This document shows, piece by piece, positions 1 to 5,922 of a stretch of 7,103 nucleotides of DNA. This stretch comes from Planctomycetaceae bacterium (GTDB lineage: Bacteria > Planctomycetota > Planctomycetia > Planctomycetales > Planctomycetaceae). The stretch spans positions 18,144 to 25,246 of the forward strand of contig DOCI01000134.1 of the NCBI GenBank assembly GCA_003503535.1. The letters are read 5' to 3'. The notes under the pieces were generated by a model. The model had not been told where the DNA came from. It searched no databases and saw only the letters and a program-made list of their open reading frames with translations. A program made the position numbers and the translations under genes. Positions within the stretch are counted from its first letter, which is position 1; every line of letters starts with the position of its first letter.

Positions 1-3000
1 GAGCAATGCGATACGGCGTGTAATTCCAGTCGTCCCGATCGTATTCGGCTTCAAGGCGGACGAAGTCGAGAAAACAATCGAATCTTTCGCCATAGTCGGA
101 GTGCGTGGTCGTGCTGTTGTATTCGAGGAAGCGATCGAACTTGTCGATCAGAATGCCATAAATCATTTCCAGATGAGCAGCCGCTTCGCGGGGTTCAATC
201 ACGCTGTCCCGCAAGTCTTCAATCAATGGATTCGGGTGAATCGGATCGTCGTTTTCATCCAGATATTGTAGAAATTCTTCAACGCCAGTCTGCACAATGG
301 CCCGGACATAACCGAGCGTCAAATTACGGGCATGGAATAAATCGGAACCATATTTGTGGATGAACTCGATCGTATCCTGCCAGACGGAATCGACGTTCAT
401 CGCTTCTGCAGCCGAGAGTCGCATGGTCTCGCTGTGCCGGAGCCAGATATCGCGATAGTGATCGACCACTTCGGTGAGAATATCGATCAGTTCGGAGTCT
501 TCCAGTTTACCAGATCGCCAGTTCTGAGACGATTTGAGCATATTGGATAATGTATTTGAGAGCGCCAGTCGAAACAATCGATCAAATTCAGTGATCGCAG
601 GTCCGCGAGGACGGGAAGATCGTTCCATGTCGTAGGCAGTCACCATCACCTGCCAGGTTTCCCGGTACATTCCTAATGCTGGCAGAGCCGTCACAAGGAA
701 GCGGAGCAGGGCGTGCATCTCCTGAGCATCGGCAATGGAACGAGGTGTTCCTCCATTTTCGAGCGGCATGTACAGCAGCTTACGACGGGAGAGACGTTTC
801 AATGCTTTCGGCAACAATTCTTTAATAGACGTAATATTGTGAGACAGAATTGCATGCAGGAATTCCGTCAGCCAGACGTCTTTGAGTTTCGGTTTTTTGA
901 CACCATCATACAGCAGGGAATCGGCCAGGCGTCGGACAAAACGCAGGCGGGTTAAAGTCCAGATGACATTGTGCATCAAGTACAGTTTGGACTGCAGCTG
1001 AATATCGTATTCGATATTGGCATCGTGACTGCCAGATGGGGGAGCGAGTTGCTTCAGATGAATTTCGTGCAGAAACTGCCCCAGTTCGCCTTCAAATTCA
1101 AAGAGCGTATTCGACCAGGCGACAATCGTTTTACGAACAGTTGCTGACGTTTCTTTAGACTCGTTTGGTTCTTCGGCATCCGATTTTCTTAACAGTCTTG
1201 CAGCAACAATGATGGCCTGCTGCTGAAGTTCGGCGACACTTTGCAGGAATTTGAGTTGGGATTCGTAGGACCGTCCCCAGCGTTCAAATTCGTTACTCTC
1301 ATAGGGAGAAGAGCCATCTGAAAGACTTCCTTCCTGACCATCATCAGCCGAGTCGCGAAAGGTGACTCCCTCGTAAGCGGCTGCGAATGGGCTGTCTGGA
1401 TCTTCTTCCTCTTCCTGACCCCACGGACCATCCAGTGCGGGTTCGTCCCACCAGTCCTGGTCGTCCTCTTCACTGCTCGGAGGAGCCGCTCTGGCTTCAA
1501 TTGACATTCGGGGCATTCCCCACCGACTGCCCGCATTGGCTTCGAGCAATTCCAGTGAACGTCGATAACGATCAAATAGTTGAGAGTCATCGTCTTCAGA
1601 TTGCCTTAAGAGGTTTGCCCACTCGAGCAGAGACACACTGAAGGTTTCATCAAACTGAACCGAATCCGACTCTTCAATCTGACTGAACCACTGCATCAGT
1701 AAACCAAAGGCGGAATTCAAATCCCGTTTGTCGAGGAGTACGCTGACGATATTATGATACGCCAGGTGCGAATCGAACATTTCGACATGTGTCCGCCAGA
1801 AGGCCAGACTGTTTTCTTCAGGATCGGCTTTGTGCCAGGCGAGCAAAGTGCGAGCGACAATCATGGCCGATTCGTAAGTTTTTAAGCCATACAGTTTAGG
1901 GATATCTTCTACGGTTGTGGTGGCGTAATCATCCCAATGTTCTGCAAAGGTTTTGAACGAATCACTCAGTTGGGAGATAATTTCTTCCCGACCAGCAATC
2001 GCCGCTTCGGTCAGCGTTTCGGCATGGACCGAAAAAATCTGCTCCATAACATCGATCAGAATTTCGACTCTGACATCTGGAACGGAGTCGTCTCGATTGG
2101 AGAACAGATTGAATTGCCCCTGAAAGCCGAGAATGTTCCAGGGATCGATGAAGGCACCGCATTCGACTCCACGTCGGTAGAGTTCTTTAATTTCTGTCAA
2201 TCTCGGTAATGATTGTTCAAATTCGCCAGCATGATTGTGTTGTTGAATAATCCGAATTCGCCATTGAATTTCCGTTTCAAAGCGGATCGAGGCAGCAGGG
2301 ATGATTTCAGACTGACGACGGCTTTCTTCGGCATAACCCATGCGGGCATACATCAACGCCAGTTCGCGATTTCGAACCTGCTGGGCTCCATAATTGGAGA
2401 GAAACATATTCAGTGCGTGCCGGACATGCCCGAATGGTTGTTGGGTAACCTGCTGCTGCTGATAAAGCCGTTCGGCTCGCGGGCCATCCACTTCAGACAT
2501 TAAATGTTCGTAAAAGAAATCCCTTTGTCGAGCTACGATCGGCAGAAGTGATGAGAGCGAGACGGTCGAATCGAACGTATCTGGCCCGGATCCACTGATT
2601 GAGGAAGCCATCAGGATGGTGCCTCCCAATGCTGCCGAAGCATCGAACAGGGCTTCCTCGTAAGGGATCTTTTCTAATTGACAGCTGTATTGAATCCAGT
2701 CGATCAGGGAATCGAGAATGATGCTGCGAACCACAAAACGGTGATAGTAGCCATCCAGCCCAATGCGATGGGGATCCCATTCTCCGAATAGATAGTTCGT
2801 CCGCTTAAACACAGGATGGTTATAATCGTAGGCGCGAACATCGACGGCGAGTTCATCGAGGTTCCGTCTCAGAAAATGGGTGGCTGTAATCACTGTTTCT
2901 GGAACTTTTTCGAGCAGTGAAAGTGTCTTCTGAATGAGGTCCTGATATTTCCCGACAGCTGTTCCAGTTTCCCGAAAATATAAGGGGATCAATGCTGATT

Positions 3001-3505
3001 TTTCGTGCGGGTAGGGTTGAACCATTCGCCCGTTTTCCAGCAAGGCAACGGGGCGATAACCGATAAAATCGTTCACGTGCAGGATGGCGTTTTGAACAAG
3101 ACTATCGACATCCTGAGCAGTGGACTGTTGAGCCAGGACTGCTTCTGCAAGAGTGGCAATAAAAAACGGTTCAATGAGTCGTTCTTTGGGAAAGTGAAAC
3201 AGCAGATCGTGATGATAGCTGTAATAGGCATCAAGCATATGACTAAACAGGATATCTAGTACATTTGTTGCCTGTGTCGATTCCCGAAATGCGGGGTTTT
3301 CGGCCTGCAACTCCTGCAACTGCTCCTGCAAAAACTCGTGAACAGGAGCCAGATCACTGACTCCGAAGTGTCCGAACAGTAGATTCCAATTGTTGAACGC
3401 ACCGTAATCCCGGCTGCCATTGGAAAAATTTAAATATCCCAAAAGGCCACGGGCGGCTTCAATAATGCTCTCGTCTGGACGATCTGCTGATGAATTTTTC
3501 GACAT
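1..3505 (-). CDS. Very large protein of unknown function (3' end cut by window edge)
   Basis: An open frame runs without a stop from ATG at 3505-3503 down to base 1, giving at least 1168 residues; the C-terminus lies outside the window. The start is well bounded: an in-frame TGA lies at 3532-3530 and no other ATG lies between, although a TTG directly precedes the ATG. The product begins [20 protein letters not shown]. It has no signal peptide or membrane segment and looks soluble and mainly helical. Visible landmarks are a W/H/D/G/Y-rich block at residues 237-258 ([16 protein letters not shown]), a Gln-rich patch near 348-357, a TPR-like helix pair near 380-400 ([11 protein letters not shown]), an aromatic motif at about 454-464 ([11 protein letters not shown]), and a Ser/Glu/Asp/Trp-rich linker at about 675-745 separating two helical halves. 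I do not recognise the family. The low-complexity linker and TPR-like pieces suggest a scaffold or interaction protein, but this is inference. It is divergent from the deacetylase gene and shares no visible operon. Confidence 0.9.
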   Translation of the reverse strand, partial: MSKNSSADRPDESIIEAARGLLGYLNFSNGSRDYGAFNNWNLLFGHFGVSDLAPVHEFLQEQLQELQAENPAFRESTQATNVLDILFSHMLDAYYSYHHDLLFHFPKERLIEPFFIATLAEAVLAQQSTAQDVDSLVQNAILHVNDFIGYRPVALLENGRMVQPYPHEKSALIPLYFRETGTAVGKYQDLIQKTLSLLEKVPETVITATHFLRRNLDELAVDVRAYDYNHPVFKRTNYLFGEWDPHRIGLDGYYHRFVVRSIILDSLIDWIQYSCQLEKIPYEEALFDASAALGGTILMASSISGSGPDTFDSTVSLSSLLPIVARQRDFFYEHLMSEVDGPRAERLYQQQQVTQQPFGHVRHALNMFLSNYGAQQVRNRELALMYARMGYAEESRRQSEIIPAASIRFETEIQWRIRIIQQHNHAGEFEQSLPRLTEIKELYRRGVECGAFIDPWNILGFQGQFNLFSNRDDSVPDVRVEILIDVMEQIFSVHAETLTEAAIAGREEIISQLSDSFKTFAEHWDDYATTTVEDIPKLYGLKTYESAMIVARTLLAWHKADPEENSLAFWRTHVEMFDSHLAYHNIVSVLLDKRDLNSAFGLLMQWFSQIEESDSVQFDETFSVSLLEWANLLRQSEDDDSQLFDRYRRSLELLEANAGSRWGMPRMSIEARAAPPSSEEDDQDWWDEPALDGPWGQEEEEDPDSPFAAAYEGVTFRDSADDGQEGSLSDGSSPYESNEFERWGRSYESQLKFLQSVAELQQQAIIVAARLLRKSDAEEPNESKETSATVRKTIVAWSNTLFEFEGELGQFLHEIHLKQLAPPSGSHDANIEYDIQLQSKLYLMHNVIWTLTRLRFVRRLADSLLYDGVKKPKLKDVWLTEFLHAILSHNITSIKELLPKALKRLSRRKLLYMPLENGGTPRSIADAQEMHALLRFLVTALPALGMYRETWQVMVTAYDMERSSRPRGPAITEFDRLFRLALSNTLSNMLKSSQNWRSGKLEDSELIDILTEVVDHYRDIWLRHSETMRLSAAEAMNVDSVWQDTIEFIHKYGSDLFHARNLTLGYVRAIVQTGVEEFLQYLDENDDPIHPNPLIEDLRDSVIEPREAAAHLEMIYGILIDKFDRFLEYNSTTTHSDYGERFDCFLDFVRLEAEYDRDDWNYTPYRIA

Positions 3506-3712
3506 CAAGTTCTGTACTCTTTCCCACAGTCAAACTATGGCTCTATCTGGTTCCTTTTCCTCAATCGAAACTTTAACAAAAGCCACTCTTCATTGCAGCT
3601 ATGAGAATAGTGTACTGTAATTACGTACCTGTTTGGGTTCTCTGCAAAGGGAAAATTATTATTATCGATTCCGCAGAGGTATCCAGTAACGCTTTATCTG
3701 AATGAGCTAAAC

Positions 3713-3757
3713 CCTGTTCCATTTGGATGCCTGATTTCAAGGAACATCCAAAACAGG
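3713..3757. repeat. Imperfect inverted repeat (hairpin 1 of the spacer)
   Basis: CCTGTT at 3713-3718 and TTGGATG at 3723-3729 are matched by the reverse complement CATCCAAAACAGG at 3745-3757. This gives a 13-base-pair stem with a four-base insertion in the left arm and a loop of about 15 bases. An alternative pairing is GTTCC (3716-3720) with GGAAC (3741-3745). There is no T-run on either side, and the element lies between divergent starts, so an ordinary terminator is unlikely. It sits four bases from the larger palindrome at 3762-3849, and the two may be one compound element. Confidence 0.55.
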
Positions 3758-3761
3758 ACTT

Positions 3762-3849
3762 CCGGGGTGGCGGGGCGCTCCGCTTCAGCGGAAGCCCCCG
3801 GACGTTTTATCATTCTGGGGCTTCTCTTCGAGAGCGCCCGCCACTCCGG
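3762..3849. repeat. Long GC-rich palindromic element with nested hairpins
   Basis: The outer arms are 3762-3780 (CCGGGGTGGCGGGGCGCTC) and 3832-3849 (GAGCGCCCGCCACTCCGG). They are reverse complements apart from one G·T pair and one bulged G. Inside are three further self-complementary segments: TCCGCT/AGCGGA at 3779-3792, GAAGCCCC (3791-3798) with GGGGCTTC (3817-3824), and CTCT-TCG-AGAG at 3824-3834. The branched shape resembles REP/BIME-like or MITE-like elements, or a structured RNA. Its GC content is clearly higher than the surrounding spacer, which fits an inserted repeat. Without genome copies I cannot tell a mobile repeat from a cis-acting RNA. It is not a tRNA: there is no anticodon arm or T-loop and no CCA end. 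Confidence 0.65.
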
Positions 3850-3928
3850 TTTGATTGTTTTCCGTTGTATCTCCGGCACGATCCTGTGTTCTTACAAATT
3901 GTTGAATTCTCCGGTTTTCATTTGGAAC

Positions 3929-3948
3929 GCGGTATATAGCGGTATAAA
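3929..3948 (+). repeat. Tandem decamer GCGGTATAta / GCGGTATAaa, possible -10 region
   Basis: GCGGTATATA at 3929-3938 is immediately followed by GCGGTATAAA at 3939-3948, a head-to-tail repeat of one helical turn. The second copy contains TATAAA (3943-3948), a fair -10 hexamer for the deacetylase gene about 117 bases downstream. The best -35 at the right distance, TTTGGA at 3921-3926 (16-base spacer), is poor. The repeat could be a two-site operator over a promoter, or chance. Confidence 0.3.
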
Positions 3949-4064
3949 TGAGCCTGTTCTTGAATGATCTACACGGTAAACATCATTTGATCAGGAGCGT
4001 TCGAGTGGATATGGTTAAGTGATTCTCCGAAAATTCTTTTAATACTTAACGGAATCGATGAGCG

Positions 4065-4790
4065 ATGCAGGAACTTCCCGAAGCTTTGGATGTGATTGCT
4101 GTTGGAGCACATCCGGATGATGTTGAGATTGGCTGTGGCGGGACCCTGGCGACATTATCCCGGCAGGGATATCGAGTGGGAATCATCGATTTGACCGATG
4201 GGGAACCAACGCCGCTCAGTCCTGGTCCAGAAGTTCGTTTGGATGAGGCACGAAAAGCGGCTGAAATTCTCGGGGTGCATGTGCGGGAAACGCTGGATCT
4301 GCCGAATCGTAAATTGTTTGACAATTACGAAGCCCGGGTCACGCTGGCCAAGGTCTTTCGGCGGTATCGACCCAAAGTGGTCATTGGCATCGCAGATAAA
4401 ACTCCGCTGGCCTCACCCGACCACTGGCAGGCGATGCAAATTACCGATGCGGCGATTTTCTATTCCCGGCTCACAAAATGGGACGATGAATTCGATGGTT
4501 TGCCGGTTCATACGGTTTCCCGTCAGTTGTGGTATCCATTGGGATTACGTCAAATGCCCGCACCCCAAAAAGCCGGGCATTTCATCACAGATATATCGGA
4601 TGCACTGGAAACGAAAATTCGAGCCGTCGAGGCTTACGAGACTCAATTTCCTCCCACCAAAGCTCATGTTTACGAGTTGTTGCGGAGTCAAAGCCATTAT
4701 TATGGGGCGGCAGCTGGGTTTACGGCAGGAGAGTTGATCATTAGTCCGACTGTCCTTGGCGTGCGGGATATGATGGCCTCGCTGTTTTAG
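4065..4790 (+). CDS. bshB1: PIG-L/LmbE-family zinc deacetylase, BshB1-like
   Basis: A complete 241-residue protein, the usual size for BshB1. This family hydrolyses the N-acetyl group of GlcNAc-type substrates; BshB1 converts GlcNAc-malate to GlcN-malate in bacillithiol synthesis in the cytosol. The Zn/catalytic motif AHPDD is at residues 15-19 (H16 and D19 as ligands, D18 as the expected general base), followed by the glycine-rich EIGCGG. DLTDGE is at 42-47, an R-x-x-E-A-x-x-A-A helix follows, and LDLPNRKL is at 77-84. The second metal-binding motif is SPDHWQA at 117-123, with H120 the likely third ligand. BshB1 proteins usually have HPDH there, so a Ser replaces the first His. The C-terminal region ([19 protein letters not shown], then [14 protein letters not shown]) also follows the BshB1 plan. 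The start is fixed by an in-frame TGA at 4059-4061; an overlapping ATG at 4058 is out of frame. There is no close Shine-Dalgarno sequence. No other bacillithiol gene is in view, so another GlcNAc-type substrate remains possible. Confidence 0.85.
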   Translation: MQELPEALDVIAVGAHPDDVEIGCGGTLATLSRQGYRVGIIDLTDGEPTPLSPGPEVRLDEARKAAEILGVHVRETLDLPNRKLFDNYEARVTLAKVFRRYRPKVVIGIADKTPLASPDHWQAMQITDAAIFYSRLTKWDDEFDGLPVHTVSRQLWYPLGLRQMPAPQKAGHFITDISDALETKIRAVEAYETQFPPTKAHVYELLRSQSHYYGAAAGFTAGELIISPTVLGVRDMMASLF

Positions 4791-4891
4791 AGCAGTTTCA
4801 AAATTAACGTATCGCGTACAGCCGGGGCAACACCGCGTATTAAGGCAAAAATCGTTCCAGCGACGGCACATTGCATTTAGTAATGCTCTAA
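4787..4891. repeat. Candidate MITE-like element bounded by an 8-base inverted repeat
   Basis: TTAGAGCA at 4787-4794 and TGCTCTAA at 4884-4891 are perfect reverse complements enclosing about 105 bases with no gene. The left end overlaps the deacetylase stop codon (TAG, 4788-4790). Next to the right terminus is a perfect small hairpin, GCATT-TAGT-AATGC (4873-4886). A weaker internal stem pairs TTAA..TA..CGCG (4804-4816) with CGCGTATTAA (4834-4843). There is no U-run, so it is not a standard rho-independent terminator, though it could end transcription in another way. The compact, non-coding shape with terminal inverted repeats suggests a small mobile or dispersed repeat. No target-site duplication is evident. 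Copy number in the genome would decide this. Confidence 0.4.
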
Positions 4892-4926
4892 GTTGCGTTC
4901 GGCGTAAGACTTAGTCAGAATGATTC

Positions 4927-4954
4927 TTGACAGAACATGGAATCTCTTCACAAT
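4927..4954 (+). promoter_or_regulatory. Candidate sigma-70-type promoter for the phosphatase gene
   Basis: A perfect -35 hexamer TTGACA is at 4927-4932, followed after 16 bases by CACAAT (4949-4954, four of six matches to TATAAT). Its predicted start would lie about 140 bases upstream of the phosphatase ATG, leaving the phased repeats inside the transcribed leader. A competing candidate is TTGACT (4966-4971) with GTTAAT (4990-4995) at an 18-base spacing, whose -10 lies within the second repeat. The call rests on hexamer matches only. Confidence 0.35.
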
Positions 4955-4968
4955 TCAATCTGAAATTG

Positions 4969-5014
4969 ACTCTGTTAATCGATCACTCTGTTAATACACC
5001 ATCGTGTTAATCGA
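4969..5014 (+). repeat. Three TGTTAAT direct repeats phased at exactly 16 bases
   Basis: TGTTAAT begins at 4973, 4989 and 5005. Copies 1 and 2 share the longer core ACTCTGTTAAT (4969-4979 and 4985-4995), and copies 1 and 3 share TGTTAATCGA. Equal spacing with variable bases between is typical of an operator bound by several protein subunits. The array ends about 90 bases before the phosphatase ATG and overlaps the second candidate promoter, so binding there could control that gene. The number and length of repeats are too small for CRISPR. A plasmid-type origin is unlikely, as no replication gene is nearby. Confidence 0.5.
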
Positions 5015-5022
5015 ACACGGTG
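4997..5022. promoter_or_regulatory. Dyad overlapping the third phased repeat
   Basis: CGTGTT (5003-5008) and AACACG (5014-5019) form a perfect six-base inverted repeat around AATCG. CAC (4997-4999) and GTG (5020-5022) extend it with a three-base bulge. The third TGTTAAT copy is shared with the left arm and loop. It could be a dimer-binding operator or, if transcribed, a small leader hairpin. It is too weak and lacks the U-tract needed for a terminator. Confidence 0.4.
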
Positions 5023-5104
5023 AGAAATTGGCAAACCCTGTGTGTACAAAATCTCATACTTCATAAGACAAGCCTCAACAGGCCACTAATTAACCTCGAA
5101 TATC

Positions 5105-5842
5105 ATGCCAGACATACGCATCGGCCAACTTAGCATTACCGGCAATTACCGGAAAAATAACGAGGACAATCTTCACGTCGATGAGGAGAATCGTTTCTTC
5201 ATCGTGGCTGATGGGATGGGTGGACAGAGTGCCGGGGAAAAAGCGAGTCAGTTAGCAGTTGAGTTAGTCCCCAAAAAGCTGAACGAATTAATCGATTTTA
5301 TCGACGATACTCCCGATCGAATTCGTACCGCGATTGATGATGCAGTCGGAAATGCCAATTCGGAAATCATGGTTCTTGGAAGAGTCGACCCGGAATTGCA
5401 CAACATGGGAACCACCATTGTGTTGCTCGTCTGGGTGGGAGATACCTTTTATATTGGCAACGTGGGTGACAGTCGCGCGTATCTGTTACGAAAGAACAAG
5501 CTCGAACAGATCACTAAAGATCATTCTCTCGTACAGGCACTGATGGATGCCGGTACAATTTCTCCCGATGAAGCCCGCTCACATCGTTACAAGAATGTTC
5601 TGGTGAGATACCTGGGATCAAAAGAGGGGGGAGAAGGGGTTTCAACCCATGAAATCCAATATCAAGCCGGCGATCGATTTTTTCTCTGTACCGATGGCGT
5701 GACCGATGGACTGGATGATAACGAACTGCGTGAATTGCTCAAATCGGATGATGATCCTCAACAAATAGCGGATTCGATCATTCTGGCTGCACAAAAAGGT
5801 GGGTCAAAAGATAACATTACTTGTATCGTACTCGATGTTTAG
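5105..5842 (+). CDS. PP2C-family (PPM) Ser/Thr protein phosphatase
   Basis: A complete 245-residue single-domain phosphatase of the PrpC/Stp type, which uses two metal ions (Mn or Mg) to remove phosphate from Ser/Thr residues, typically opposing Hanks-type kinases. All core motifs are present in order: R16 with NNED at 18-21 (E20 and D21), ADGMGG at 35-40 (D36 and G37 as metal site), MGTT at 101-104, NVGDSRAY at 119-126, KDHS at 138-141, CTDGVTDGL at 195-203 (D197), and GGSKDNIT at 232-239 (D236 and N237). The length matches the minimal bacterial family. There is no signal peptide, membrane anchor or sensory domain, so it should be cytosolic and active. ATG 5105 is the first start after an in-frame TAA at 5087-5089, and no Shine-Dalgarno sequence is visible. 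No kinase gene or FHA protein is in the window, so its partner is unknown. The upstream phased repeats suggest its own regulated promoter. It may be cotranscribed with the membrane-protein gene 80 bases downstream. Confidence 0.95.
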   Translation: MPDIRIGQLSITGNYRKNNEDNLHVDEENRFFIVADGMGGQSAGEKASQLAVELVPKKLNELIDFIDDTPDRIRTAIDDAVGNANSEIMVLGRVDPELHNMGTTIVLLVWVGDTFYIGNVGDSRAYLLRKNKLEQITKDHSLVQALMDAGTISPDEARSHRYKNVLVRYLGSKEGGEGVSTHEIQYQAGDRFFLCTDGVTDGLDDNELRELLKSDDDPQQIADSIILAAQKGGSKDNITCIVLDV

Positions 5843-5922
5843 TACCGACCCGATCGAATCGAATTATTCCACGACAGCTCGCTGCAACCAGCAGTAAGTC
5901 ACTTCTTGCGGGTTCATAAATT

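Larger units (their letters stand above)
3506..4064. other. Divergent intergenic spacer with structured DNA
   Basis: This 559-base gap separates the start of the giant minus-strand gene from the start of the deacetylase gene, so it must hold promoters for both directions. I found no convincing -35/-10 pair on the minus strand. Short open frames cross the region, but they overlap palindromic DNA and have no recognisable product. The centre (about 3713-3849) is GC-rich and strongly self-complementary, while the flanks are AT-richer. Separate entries describe the two inverted repeats and the tandem decamer. Confidence 0.8.
4791..5104. other. Intergenic spacer upstream of the phosphatase gene
   Basis: This 314-base gap lies between the deacetylase stop and the phosphatase start. 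The first third is the candidate repeat element. CTAAGT (4888-4893) and ACTTAG (4909-4914) form another short dyad straddling its right edge. The middle is AT-rich and carries promoter-like hexamers, three phased repeats and a dyad, listed separately. The last 80 bases (5023-5104) show no motif I recognise and no Shine-Dalgarno sequence. I see no gene in it. Confidence 0.75.

Noticed and set aside
1189..1590. 133-codon minus-strand open frame
   Set aside because: It is in a different frame within the giant gene, which is continuously open through this stretch.
3762..3849. tRNA or tmRNA-like cloverleaf
   Set aside because: The nested hairpins do not match tRNA arm lengths, and there is no T-loop consensus or anticodon stem.
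3727..3967. Short open frames over the palindromic spacer on both strands
   Set aside because: They arise from GC-rich inverted-repeat DNA, have no start context, and encode low-complexity peptides with no known family.
4198..4737. 179-codon plus-strand open frame inside the deacetylase gene
   Set aside because: It is in another frame of a gene with clear catalytic motifs, and its translation is rich in Trp, Cys, Arg and Pro with no recognisable domain.
4915..4930. Small dyad TCAGAAT/ATTCTTGA at the -35 region
   Set aside because: It is short and imperfect, and expected by chance in AT-rich spacer DNA.
4969..5022. CRISPR array
   Set aside because: Repeat cores are only 7-11 bases, with three copies and 9-base gaps, and there are no cas genes.
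5843..5922. Terminator between the phosphatase and membrane-protein genes
   Set aside because: The only hairpin seen is a four-base stem, CTGC-AACCA-GCAG at 5882-5894, without a T-run.
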